This document shows positions 45,755-57,100 of a DNA stretch of 64,000 nt, one piece after another (the stretch's first letter is position 1; each line of letters opens with the position of its first letter). The DNA comes from Cladorhizidae sp. MBARI D1340-BT2. Taxonomy: Eukaryota; Porifera; Demospongiae; Poecilosclerida; Cladorhizidae. Below the pieces are notes generated by a model, which worked only from the letters and a program-made list of their open reading frames with translations, ran no database searches and had not been told where the DNA came from. The position numbers were made by a program, and so were the translations under genes. Where the stretch lies: positions 26,731,816 to 26,795,815 of the forward strand of contig JAQNBH010000012.1 of NCBI GenBank assembly GCA_028752905.1. Direction: 5' to 3'.

Positions 45755-46125
45755 TAGTAGGCAGGGTAGAGCCATCCAGCGAGGGTAGAGCCGTCCAGCG
45801 AGGGTGCTTGTGTTAGTAGGCAGGGTAGAGCCATCCAGCGAGGGTGCTTGTGCTAGTCGGCAAGGTAGAGCCATCCAGCGAGGGTGCTTGTGTTAGTAGG
45901 CAGGGTAGAGCCATCCAGCGAGGGTGCTTGTGTTAGTAGGCAGGGTAGAGCCATCCAGCGAGGGTGCTTGTGCTAGTCGGCAAGGTAGAGCCATCCAGCG
46001 AGGGTGCTTGTGTTAGTAGGCAGAGTAGAGCCATCCAGCGAGGGTGCTTGTGTTAGTAGACAGGGTAGAGCCATCCAGCGAGGGTGCTTGTGTTAGTAGG
46101 CAGGGTAGAGCCATCCAGCGTACTT
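45755..46125. repeat. 40-bp minisatellite, about nine copies, built from hAT 3' codons
   Basis: The unit includes GGTAGAGCCATCCAGCGAGG and GTGCTTGTGTTAGTAGGCAG. Read on the minus strand, the unit nearest the transposase supplies its last codons (AGWLYPAY and the TAA stop). The array therefore appears to have grown from the gene's 3' end. Confidence 0.93.
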
Positions 46126-49065
46126 GATTGCAAAGGCTGCAATCAGATGGTTGAAATTAAGATCTTGGACCATTCTACGATAGACTTTGATTACTGCCAA
46201 AGCACCAACTCGCTCTTCCGACATTGTAGACTGAAGATACATGTATGTCTTCAGCAACTTCAGCTGGCTGTTGGCTCTCTCTGACTCACAGGTATTAATT
46301 GGTAGTGTACATGCTATAATTAGAAGTACTTTTATATCAGGAAAGGCGTCGTCATCACAGCATAGTAAAGCTGCTCGTAGAGTGTCAGGCCTGTCATCTG
46401 GTGACATAGAAATAGATTTCATCTTCCATCTATTAAATTCTGTAGAGAGTAATTGAGGAGAAGGCAAGTCAGACTTGGACAGTTCACCTCATCTTTAATG
46501 GAGGAGAAGGCAAGTCAGACTTGTAGAGTTCACCTACATCTTTAATGGAGATGAAGGCAAGTCAGACTTGTAGAGTTCACCATCTTTAATGGAGGAGAAG
46601 GCAAGTCAGACTTGTACAGTTCACCACATCTTTAATGGAGGAGAAGGCAAGTCAGACTTGTACAGTTCACCACATCTTTAATGGAGGAGAAGGCAAGTCA
46701 GACTTGTACAGTTCACCACATCTTTAATGGAGGAGAAGGCAAGCCAGACTTGTACAGTTCACCTCATCTTTAATGGAGGAGAAGGCAAGTCAGACTTGTA
46801 CAGTTCACCACATCTTTAATGGAGGAGAAGGCAAGCCGGACTTGTACAGTTCACCACATCTTTAATGGAGGAGAAGGCAAGTCAAACTTGTACAGTTCAC
46901 CACATCTTTAATGGAGGAGAAGGCAAGCCAGACTTGTACAGTTCACCACATTTTTAATGGAGGAGAAGGCAAGTCAGACTTGTACAGTTCACCACATCTT
47001 TAATGGAGGAGAAGGCAAGTCAGACTTGTACAATTCACCTCATCTTTAATGGAGGAGGAGGCATAAGACATAGCAGGCACGGAATGAGAGCAAGCAGTTT
47101 TATCTTTATCTGTTAAATTGATCCAAATCTAGTTTCCATTTCTGTGGTTATGTGATTCCAGAAAGTCATCATGATGTTTCTGCGATAGTCAGGGCTGTCT
47201 GCAGAAACATTGGCTCTATGTACTAGTCTTGATGTAATCCTGGGAATGCTAACAGGTATGTTAATGCTGTCAGCAAAAGTCTTCAAACCAAGCATGGAAT
47301 TCATTGTTTTAAACAGTTCCAACTCCAGTTGCACATCTGAAATGTGTTCATATGCAGACATAACATCATGAGTCCTCTTTGATAGGTTGATAAACCTATC
47401 AAAGACTACTAAAGATTCTCATTGTAATGCTGAATGAAACAAGAAATTCAAAAGAAGGAAGTTCATGAAGTAAACTATTTTTGCTTTAGTCAAGCTTTCT
47501 GAATCCCAAGACCAATTGCTATACTCTGAACTACTGGTGCTAATCGATTCCATACTCTTGATAATGGCAAACAAGTCATAAAGTACCAAATAGGAATCTG
47601 TCCTCTGAACCCAGCGTGTTCGGGACAAGTCCTTGAGTTTAACTCTTTTCTCTGCAGGTGAAACTTATTCAATAACATGCTCAAAAAAATGCTGACGCTT
47701 TGTGGAATACTTCTCAATTTCTGAAATAACACCATTGGTATTTCTGATATTGGAAATTGAGCATGCTTTCGTAATACAAAGATTCAACTGGTGACTCTGG
47801 CAGTGAGCATACAAAGCTAAAGGCATACTTGACAGATCCTTACCTGTACACCCACATTGCAAGACATACTGGCTGCACCATCATAGCCTTGACCTCTACA
47901 GAATGCCACATCTATGTCATGTATTTGAAGCCAAGAAGGAAGGGCAGTTGAGATGGAAGCACCTGTTAATACGTTCTGCAGAAATAAAATCAGGAAACTC
48001 TTCTCTGATTTGTTTCTCAGCATCAACAAACCGTATCACTATTGAAACCTGCTCCAAATTAGCACCATCTGTTACCTCATCTGCTAATATGGTGGAATAC
48101 TTTGCTTCTTTTATTTCTTTAATAATCTTGTTCCAGATTGTGCTACCTACTATGGTTCATTTTGGATGGGCTTAGAGGTATACACTGCATTTGGAGGTGC
48201 ATTTTCCAGATTATGCGCAGCACCTCGTCCGTCTTGGTCCTAAATTGGCCCAGTTCAATAAAGTTACCTTTATTATTAAACTCAGTTGCTGTAACATCAT
48301 CTCTATGACCTCTAAAACAAAGACCTTGCATTGCACAAAAGCAAACACACTCTAACAGTGACTTCACCACCATTGTATTTGGAGCCACTTGCTCTTTACG
48401 TTGCATGCCGAGCATACAATCAACATTTTGGGTTGGTGCAGCAGAACACTAACCTCTGAAAGTAACCATTATTGTCATTGAATCATGATGATATTGATGG
48501 CTAAGACAAGCTGAAGACTGCTTAGTCCAGACCTGTAAAGGCTTTGTTACAAAGATCCCTAACTTTTGCTGCCTAATGTCGCTGGGAGCAAACAAAGCAC
48601 AAGCTTTACAGTAGACAACATCTTGAGAAATGCTGTAATGCAGCCATGGAGATGATGCCTAACCCACTCAGCTTTAAAGTGATGATTGATGCCATAAAAA
48701 TTCTTAGCAGGATAATTATATGAGGAACCTAGAATGCAATTGATGATGTTAAGTTTAATACTTTGTGTTAGGTGATTTAGATTTTCACTTTGTAGCAAAA
48801 TGCCAATATCCAGATAGGCAGGAGGAGGGGGGGAAGAAAGGAGTGGAAGAGAAGATGTCAAACTTGATGAACTTGGTCAGAATCCAACTGGGCTGATTCA
48901 GTTTGAGGGTAAACTGCAGTAGGTTGATTCACTGCATAGGTAGTTGGGGATAAATTATTATCAGGACAGTTTTCTTCTGAGGACTTCTTTTTCTTTAACC
49001 AAGTAAAGTACCCAGAGAAGTTTGACCAACAGATCTCTAGCGTAATTTCAAACACCAAGTTCCAC
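46093..49065 (-). pseudogene. hAT transposase (ZMYM1-like, TTF zinc finger), near full length but broken
   Basis: Reading the minus strand from 49065: a Lys-rich start (WLKKKKSSEENCPDN), then a TTF-type finger region (WVRHHLHGCITA, VVYCKACALFAPSDIRQQ). Next come LRGHRDDVTA-like and GNFIELGQFRTKTDEVLR (48200-48330), LPSWLQIHDIDVAFCRGQGY and DGAASMS (47870-47945), LALYAHCQSHQLNLCITKAC, and RQHFFEHVI. The dimerisation domain is IKVLLIIACTLPINTCESER and ANSQLKLLKTYMY (46200-46330). Order matches the DUF4371-hAT layout. Frameshifts occur throughout, and a 46-bp array splits the last domain from the rest. A probable hAT terminus, CAATGGCGGGTCCAGG on the minus strand, ends near 49335. Confidence 0.85.
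46453..47060. repeat. 46-bp minisatellite, about 13 copies, built from hAT codons
   Basis: The unit includes ATCTTTAATGGAGGAGAAGG and CAAGTCAGACTTGTACAGTT. On the minus strand, the unit joining the transposase encodes SKSDLPSPQLLSTEF, the usual hAT block before the dimerisation domain. The array is therefore an amplification of the transposase's own coding sequence. Confidence 0.93.
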
Positions 49066-49412
49066 ACCATGCAACAAGGTGCAGGGCTAGACACATGTGC
49101 AGCATGGCGACTGACACACCCACAATTGTGGTATGAGCAACTAAACTGTAGCTCTTGTTGCAGCGAGTATGTTCCATGCACAGACCCTTTACCAACCGCA
49201 GGACTGGCAATGGGCAGCATGCAAACTGAGAAGCATAAGAATCAGACTCAGTGAGTGCATTTTGAGTCAATTAGCTAATGATGAGTTAAGGCTGGAGGAG
49301 GGTTCTTAAGTACCCAAAGACCCCTCCCCCTGGACCCGCCATTGGTCAGTGCGTATGTAATGTGTGCATCAAAATAATCATAACAGTTCAACTTTTATGA
49401 TGTCTGCTGCAA
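49060..49412. other. 5' flank and probable terminus of the hAT element
   Basis: GACCCCTCCCCCTGGACCCG followed by CCATTG (49317-49335) reads in reverse as a hAT-type end starting CAATGGCGGGTCCAGG. An open minus frame continues upstream of the Lys-rich start without motif. Confidence 0.45.
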
Positions 49413-49535
49413 AAAACAACAACAAAACAGAACAACAACAAAACAGAACAACAACAAAACAGAACAACAACAAAACATAACAACAACAAAACAGAACAAC
49501 AACATAACAACAACAAAACATAACCACAACAAAAC
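49413..49535. repeat. (CAACAACAAAACAGAA)n simple repeat, about seven copies
   Basis: The 16-17 bp unit is built from AACAAC and AAAACAGAAC. Minus-strand Cys/Val/Leu-rich open frames are by-products. Confidence 0.95.
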
Positions 49536-50187
49536 AGCAGCTGATGTCTTTGCAATGTAGCAACATCAGAGTAGCCAGGAAAAGTCATTTTATCTCTCAA
49601 GCCATCAGCAAGCTAGATCTGTAAAATGAGATGGTTCTGGAATGTATGTCTCTATATACTTCAGTTATATGAGGTCTTGCTGACTATGTACAAATTGATT
49701 ATGCAAAGTTGAACTGGTACAGTTGACGACAGATATCAGCTACTTCTTTGTCAAGAAGGTTAGCAAAATTTTCTTCTACCATTCATCCATGGGAAGCCAT
49801 GTTGCAGGTAAGTTCATCTTTTGTAGCAATGAGTACATGTGTTCCATGAACTCATTGGTTCATTAATTGAAGCCAGCTCTACAGAGTGGTGAGAGTAAGT
49901 TGTAAATTAGTGGTCTAGTGAATCTTATATCTGCCAAGGTCAAAGAAATAGAAATACCATAGGCAGTTCTAAATACAGCCTTTCCACTAGATGTTCCCCA
50001 AACCCACCCCCCACCCCCGCCCCTCCCCACATCCCGACAGCTCTTTGGCCCAGAGTCTTTATAGCCTTTGGCTTAACACCTGCCAGAGGTTGGGAAAGGT
50101 CCTAATCGCTTCAATAAGCTTTTCTTCTCAAGATATCATTAATAAAGTGCAGAGTTCAACACACAATATGTTCTAGGATTCTGATTG
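49536..50187. other. no recognised gene
   Basis: Includes a C-rich patch (49998-50032). Nothing coding is recognised. Confidence 0.4.
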
Positions 50188-50740
50188 GTCTAACACAGGG
50201 GTAGGCAAACTTTTTAGACTATCGACCCCTTCATGGAATCCTTGACTCCCATCGACCCCCACATTAAAAATAAACCTCTAACAATACAACATGAAGTCAT
50301 AAACACATTAAAAATAAATTAACTCGCATATTTGTAAACTTTACTGGCCTTCTTTGTGCTGTAAATAAAAAATGACATAATGTTTCAAATTCAGGCCAAA
50401 TATCATATTCATTAAAATATGGGCCACCTCCTTGGCTTTGTTGATTTTGTCATGGTTATGGTTGTCTTAATAAAAAAATTAAAAGTTTTGGTCGCGCCTC
50501 GCACATAGTCGCATATGACATACTATACTAAATTCAATATTATCATACCAAATTCAGTATTAAGAAGCAAAGGTGGGCACAGTTAAAGTTAATGACTATG
50601 TTAATTAACTGTGATTGACGCCAATTGGCATCATGCTCATGCAAGCTTTGAACGGTGGTTGACTCCAATTGGTGCAATAATAATATTAGTGCAGACCAGT
50701 CCACTAAATAGGCAGTATTTCTCTTCTAGAAAATAGGACG

Positions 50741-50984
50741 CTGCTTATAATAATCTATTGTTAGCATGCATACGCCCTATAGCTCTATCTAAGCAGCTAG
50801 CTACACATTGAAAATTATTTGCGCACACAATTAATTATAGTTGGCCTTTTTCTTCCTTTATGCTGCTTATAATAATCTATTGTTAGCATGCATAAGCCCT
50901 ATAGCTCTATCTAAGCAGCTAGCTACACATTGAAAATTATTTGCGCACACAATTAATTATAGTTGGCCTTTTTCTTCCTTTATT
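50741..50984. repeat. 122-bp tandem duplication
   Basis: Two near-identical copies starting CTGCTTATAATAATCTATTG, in the left unique part of the hAT element, directly before the array. Confidence 0.95.
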
Positions 50985-53900
50985 GTTGGACCTTAGCATC
51001 ATCCACTGTCCAGGAGCTTCCTACCTTTATTGCTGGAGCTTAGCATCATCCACTGTCCAGGAGCTTCCTACCTTTATTGCTGGAGCTTAGCATCATCCAC
51101 TGTCCAGGAGCTTCTTACCTTTATTGCTAGAGCTTAGCATCATCCACTGTCCAGGAGCTTCCTACCTTTATTGCTGGAGCTTAGCATCATCCACTGTCCT
51201 GGAGCTTCCTACCTTTATTGCTGGAGCTTAGCATCATCCACTGTCTAAGAGCTTCTACCTTTATTGCTGGAGCTTAGCATCATCCACTGTCCTGGAGCTT
51301 CCTACCTTTATTGCTGGAGCTTAGCATCATCCACTGTCCAGGAGCTGCCTACCTTTATTGCTGGAGCATCATCCACTGTCCTGGAGCTTCCTACCTTTAT
51401 TGCTGGAGCTTAGCTGTCCAGGAGCTTCCTACCTTTATTGCTGGAGCTTAGCATCATCCACTGTCCAGGAGCTTCCTACCTTTATTGCTGGAGCTTAGCA
51501 TCATCCACTGTCCAAGAGCTTCCTACCTTTATTGCTGGAGCTTAGCATCATCCACTGTCCAGGAGCTTCCTACCTTTATTGCTGGAGCTTAGCATCATCC
51601 ACTGTCCAGGAGCTTCCTACCTTTATTGCTGGAGCTTAGCATCATCCACTGTCCAGGAGCTTCCTACCTTTATTGCTGGAGCTTAGCATCATCCACTGTC
51701 CAGGAGCTTCCTACCTTTATTGCTGGAGCTTAGCATCATCCACTGTCCAGGAGCTGCCTACCTTTATTGCTGGAGCATCATCCACTGTCCTGGAGCTTCC
51801 TACCTTTATTGCTGGAGCTTAGCATCATCCACTGTCCAGGAGCTGCCTACCTTTATTGCTGGAGCATCATCCACTGTCCTGGAGCTTCCTACCTTTATTG
51901 CTGGAGCTTAGCTGTCCAGGAGCTTCCTACCTTTATTGCTGGAGCTTAGCATCATCCACTGTCCAGGAGCTTCCTACCTTTATTGCTGGAGCTTAGCATC
52001 ATCCACTGTCCAAGAGCTTCCTACCTTTATTGCTGGAGCTTAGCATCATCCACTGTCCAGGAGCTTCCTACCTTTATTGCTGGAGCTTAGCATCATCCAC
52101 TGTCCAGGAGCTTCCTACCTTTATTGCTGGAGCTTAGCATCATCCACTGTCCAGGAGCTTCCTACCTTTATTGCTGGAGCTTAGCATCATCCACTGTCCA
52201 GGAGCTTCCTACCTTTATTGCTGGAGCTTAGCATCATCCACTGTCCAGGAGCTGCCTACCTTTATTGCTGGAGCATCATCCACTGTCCTGGAGCTTCCTA
52301 CCTTTATTGCTGGAGCTTAGCATCATCCACTGTCCAGGAGCTTCCTACCTTTATTGCTGGAGCTTAGCATCATCCACTGTCCAGGAGCTTCCTACCTTTA
52401 TTGCTGGAGCTTAGCATCATCCACTGTCCAGGAGCTTCCTACCTTTATTGCTGGAGCTTAGCATCATCCACTGTCCAGGAGCTTCCTACCTTTATTGCTG
52501 GAGCTTAGCATCATCCACTGTCCAGGAGCTTCCTACCTTTATTGCTGGAGCTTAGCATCATCCACTGTCCAGGAGCTTCTTACCTTTATTGCTAGAGCTT
52601 AGCATCATCCACTGTCCAGGAGCTTCCTACCTTTATTGCTGGAGCTTAGCATCATCCACTGTCCTGGAGCTTCCTACCTTTATTGCTGGAGCTTAGCATC
52701 ATCCACTGTCTAAGAGCTTCTACCTTTATTGCTGGAGCTTAGCATCATCCACTGTCCTGGAGCTTCCTAACTTTATTGCTGGAGCTTAGCATCATCCACT
52801 GTCCAGGAGCTGCCTACCTTTATTGCTGGAGCATCATCCACTGTCCTGGAGCTTCCTACCTTTATTGCTGGAGCTTAGCTGTCCAGGAGCTTCCTACCTT
52901 TATTGCTGGAGCTTATCATCATCCACTGTCCAGGAGCTTCCTACCTTTATTGCTGGAGCTTAGCATCATCCACTGTCCAAGAGCTTCCTACCTTTATTGC
53001 TGGAGCTTAGCATCATCCACTGTCCAGGAGCTTCCTACCTTTATTGCTGGAGCTTAGCATCATCCACTGTCCAGGAGCTTCCTACCTTTATTGCTGGAGC
53101 TTAGCATCATCCACTGTCCAGGAGCTTCCTACCTTTATTGCTGGAGCTTAGCATCATCCACTGTCCAGGAGCTTCCTACCTTTATTGCTGGAGCTTAGCA
53201 TCATCCACTGTCCAGGAGCTGCCTACCTTTATTGCTGGAGCATCATCCACTGTCCTGGAGCTTCCTACCTTTATTGCTGGAGCTTAGCATCATCCACTGT
53301 CCACGAGCTGCCTACCTTTATTGCTGGAGCATCATCCACTGTCCTGGAGCTTCCTACCTTTATTGCTGGAGCTTAGCTGTCCAGGAGCTTCCTACCTTTA
53401 TTGCTGGAGCTTAGCATCATCCACTGTCCAGGAGCTTCCTACCTTTATTGCTGGAGCTTAGCATCATCCACTGTCCAAGAGCTTCCTACCTTTATTGCTG
53501 GAGCTTAGCATCATCCACTGTCCAGGAGCTACCTACCTTTATTGCTGGAGCTTAGCATCATCCACTGTCCAGGAGCTTCCTACCTTTATTGCTGGAGCTT
53601 AGCATCATCCACTGTCCAGGAGCTTCCTACCTTTATTGCTGGAGCTTAGCATCATCCACTGTCCAGGAGCTTCCTACCTTTATTGCTGGAGCTTAGCATC
53701 ATCCACTGTCCAGGAGCTGCCTACCTTTATTGCTGGAGCATCATCCACTGTCCTGGAGCTTCCTACCTTTATTGCTGGAGCTTAGCATCATCCACTGTCC
53801 AGGAGCTTCCTACCTTTATTGCTGGAGCTTAGCATCATCCACTGTCCAGGAGCTTCCTACCTTTATTGCTGGAGCTTAGCATCATCCACTGTCCAGGAGC

Positions 53901-54560
53901 TTCCTACCTTTATTGCTGAGCTTAGCATCATCCACTGTCCAGGAGCTTCCTACCTTTATTGCTGGAGCTTAGCATCATCCACTGTCCAAGAGCTTCCTAC
54001 CTTTATTGTTGGAGCTTAGCATCATCCACTGTCCAGGAGCTTCCTACCTTTATTGCTGGAGCTTAGCATCATCCACTGTCCAGGAGCTTCCTACCTTTAT
54101 TGCTGGAGCTTAGCATCATCCACTGTCCAGGAGCTTCCTACCTTTATTGCTGGAGCTTAGCATCATCCACTGTCCAGGAGCTTCCTACCTTTATTGCTGG
54201 AGCTTAGCTTCATCCACTGTCCTGGAGCTTCCTACCTTTATTGCTGGAGCATCATCCACTGTCCAGGAGCTTCCTACCTTTATTGCTGGAGCTTAGCATC
54301 ATCCACTGTCCAGGAGCTTCCTACCTTTATTGCTGGAGCTTAGCATCATCCACTGTCCAGGAGCTTCCTACCTTTATTGCTGGAGCTTAGCATCATCCAC
54401 TGTCCAGGAGCTTCCTACCTTTATTGCTGGAGCTTAGCATCATCCACTGTCCAGGAGCTTCCTACCTTTATTGCTGGAGCTTAGCATCATCCACTGTCCA
54501 GGAGCTTCCTAACTTTATTGCTGGAGCTTAGCTTCATCCACTGTCCAGGAGCTTCCTTAA
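50985..54560. repeat. 47-bp minisatellite, about 77 copies, with 1,465-bp higher-order repeat
   Basis: The unit contains GCTTAGCATCATCCACTGTC and CAGGAGCTTCCTACCTTTAT; the period of 47 is counted directly. Length variants lack CTTAG (42 bp) or more. Marker variants recur at a fixed shift: GCTAGAGC at 51126 and 52591, and CTGGAGCTTAGCTGTCC at 51403/52868 and 51901/53366. Each pair is 1,465 bases apart. A block of about 31 units was therefore duplicated. Many open frames across it are artefacts. Confidence 0.97.
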
Positions 54561-55009
54561 GCTCAGGTAAAGCTTCTACACGCCATCTCCGCATGTTTCT
54601 ATAGAAGAAGGAGTGTCACAAAAGTCGATTGTTAGCTAAACATTGCCTAACATTATAGATAGCCTTCAAGATAGAAAAGTACTAACTCCAAACAGTCACT
54701 ACTTAAGGTGTGAATGTTTTAAATCTCGTAGCCAACACACAGCTTTGCTTTAGGGAAGATGGTGTTGAAGTTTTTCAAACTCTAGTCCAAGCTTAGGTGG
54801 GGTTTTTCCTGATTGAAGCGATCACTTGAAAATAACTCTGCCCTGCGCGTTATAATATGTTTCGGTGCTCAGCTTTAGCCTTTTCTACAATGACCCCCTT
54901 TTCTACTCATCGACCCCCATTCAACACCTAGGCTTTTATCGACCCCTTTGATAGTCCTATTGACCCCCAAGGGTTGATATTGACCACTTTGGCTACCTCT
55001 AGTCTAACA

Positions 55010-55606
55010 CAACAGATTGAGTTAATTACATTTTTGTATCATATCCATTCCGATCGATCGGCTCCGTTGTCCATTGCATTGCCTTTTCGCAATATCAGTG
55101 CAATGGATCAAAACGATCCTACGCACGCAATGGATTGCCTTGCATCGTATTGTGAAACATTCTCATCTCATCCTTATCAAGGTCAGAGGAATATTATAAC
55201 TTGTTCTAAACATGAGCCTTTCCACTAGATTATCTTGAAATAACTGAAGAAGGCCTATAGAGAGGCATGGGTAGCATTGGGAGAGAGATAGGCCAGTGTA
55301 ACTAGTCTTTGCAAAGTTGCAATGGGATTTCTACAAAGACTTCTTTGAGCTTCAGAGGAAGTCCTTCGACTATGCAAAAACGACATGGCAGGTTCAATGA
55401 ATCTCTATCAGGTCTCTTCAGTGATTGACTGCTTTACAGCATGAAGCAACACCTGATGCCAATATAATCTGCATAGCTATGGCACTGGTGGGATCTGTGC
55501 GGGGAGAGGGAACGGGCACAGGAGTCCCATGATGTCTGAACTCCTTATCAGAACAGTCATTGGGGAAATCTTCAGTACAACAATGGGCACAATGGTTGAA
55601 AGAGTT
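55010..55606. other. no recognised gene
   Basis: The plus frame 54974-55228 starts inside the hAT terminus and has no motif I recognise. Confidence 0.4.
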
Positions 55607-56158
55607 TTAAGGGGGGACGATGCAAAATTTAATTTTTTTTTAACCCGTGGTTACAACTTTAGAGATCCGTAGATTCTGCAAACTTCATGGTATGGACTTG
55701 ATATATAGCTCAAAAGATAGGTCTCTCTGTGTGTTCTCTTTTGATACTAAAAATGCTTCATTAGGTATAACTATAGGCAAGTTACTAGACCCCCTAAAGC
55801 GGAGGGACCTAAAAAATCTGAATTGCCGCAACCTCCACAGAAACCACTCCGAGTCAAAAAAATTGAAATGGTACGAGTGGCTTCTAGAGCACACAATAAC
55901 TCATTTGAATAGGCGTTAAAAATTTATTATTACTAGTCAGACACGTGGGTGCAAAATTGAGGGCGTTGAAAAATCAACGCCCTCAAATTTGCACCACGTG
56001 TCTGACCAGGTAATAAATGTTTAACGCCTATGCTCTAGAGCTTCCTCTAGCCACTCGTACCATTTCAATTTTTTTGCACTTTGCAACTCGGAGTGGTTTC
56101 TGTGGAGGTTGCAATGATTCAGATTTTTTAGGTCCCTCCACTTTAGGGTCTAGTAACT

Positions 56159-57100
56159 TGCATATAGTCTTCTTCTTTCGTTTGCTCGTCAATGTCAGAT
56201 CACCAACTCTGTCGAGGACAGCCACGCTCGTGTCTCGTCGTCCAAACTGGCTATCCCGGGCTCGCCATTGGGTGGACGGTGTAGGGGGCAGGACTCGATG
56301 ACGTGATCGACTGTCTGTTCCGGGTGCCCACATTCACACGCGGCCGAGTCTCTCAGTCCCCATTCTTTCATGTTGGCGGCGAAGCGGCCGACACCAGTTC
56401 TGAGGCGGTTGAGGTTGTCCACTGCCTGCACGGTAGGTCCTCGCCTGGCAGCTCGTCCGGCGTCTCCACGAATCGATGTAGCCTGGACTTGCTGGCTGAT
56501 TGCCACTTCTCCCTCCAGCGGTGTTTCAGCCAACCACCTTTCGAGACATCGTCAGGTGTTGAGCGCAGGAGCTGATGGGCTTGCTCCGCGAACGAGTGTC
56601 TTGATTTGAGGCGTTGGCGTATTGGGGGCTCGGTGGCGATATGGTGGAGAAGGTGGTCCTCATCATTGATCGCCTTGCGGGACAGGGCCAGGACAGCTGC
56701 TTCGCGTCGCAGCATTGGTGGGGCGATGCCGGCGAGGATGGGTAGATGGTCAACAGGTGTGGCACACAGGCAGCCCGAGACCGTTCGCAAGGCGGTATTT
56801 AGCGTCGTATCGACCTTCTTGGTGTGAGTGCTCCTGCACCAGACAGGGGAGCAGTACTCCGCGGCGGAGAATACCAGCGCCTGGGTAGAGATGCGCAGCG
56901 TCTTGGTCGAGGCACCCCAGGTGGTACCAGCTAGGCGGCGTATCAGGGCGGTGCGGGCCGATATCTTTGCCGACAGGCTTTCCAGGTGTTGGCGGAAAGT
57001 GAGGGTACGATCTAGCATGACCCCGAGGTATGTCGGCTCAGCCTGGAACTGGAGTCTGTTGTTGTTGACGATGATGTTCAGCTCTCGGCCTGCATATAGT
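56159..57100 (-). mobile_element. 5'-truncated LINE insertion with 10-bp TSD
   Basis: The insert 56169-57090 is bounded by TGCATATAGT on each side (56159-56168 and 57091-57100). Removing it restores the right arm of the palindromic host element exactly as predicted by the left arm. In element orientation it ends in an A-rich tail (GAAAGAAGAAG), as expected of target-primed insertion. By eye it is much richer in GC than everything around it. Confidence 0.88.
56195..57090 (-). pseudogene. C-terminal half of a jockey-like LINE polyprotein
   Basis: The minus reading enters at 57090 (LNIIVNNNRLQFQAEPTYLG), then VMLDRTLTFRQHLESLSAKI, WGASTKTLRISTQALVFSAA and EYCSPVWCRSTHTKKVDTTL. This is the thumb and C-terminal region after RT (YLGVxLDRxLxFxxHxxxxxxKxxxR...AEYCSPVW). 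One frameshift between about 56440 and 56490 moves to a second frame, which gives VDNLNRLRTGVGRFAANMKE and CECGHPEQTVDHVIESCP, the usual C-terminal zinc finger. It ends at a stop (56195). The RT catalytic core is missing by 5' truncation. Apart from the frameshift it is well preserved, so the insertion is probably young. Confidence 0.85.

Larger units (their letters stand above)
50188..55009. mobile_element. 4.8-kb non-autonomous hAT element with 8-bp TSD, filled by a minisatellite
   Basis: The element runs 50196-55001. GTCTAACA flanks it on both sides (50188-50195 and 55002-55009), an exact 8-bp TSD. The ends CAGGGGTAGGCAAACT and (reverse complement of right) TAGAGGTAGCCAAAGT agree at 12 of 16 positions and match the general hAT start CAGRGGT...CAAA. 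TCGACCCC-like motifs recur near both ends, unusually in the same orientation (50222, 50252, 54909, 54938). About 800 bp at the left and 440 bp at the right are unique. The rest is array. No transposase is coded, so it depends on an enzyme from elsewhere. Confidence 0.88.

Noticed and set aside
49378..49600. Cys/Val/Leu-rich frames that look like a membrane protein
   Set aside because: Reverse translation of the CAA-rich simple repeat.
51720..54019. Several plus-strand open frames rich in Leu, Cys, Trp and Tyr
   Set aside because: They are translations of the 47-bp array and shift frame with each unit; no start context or domain.
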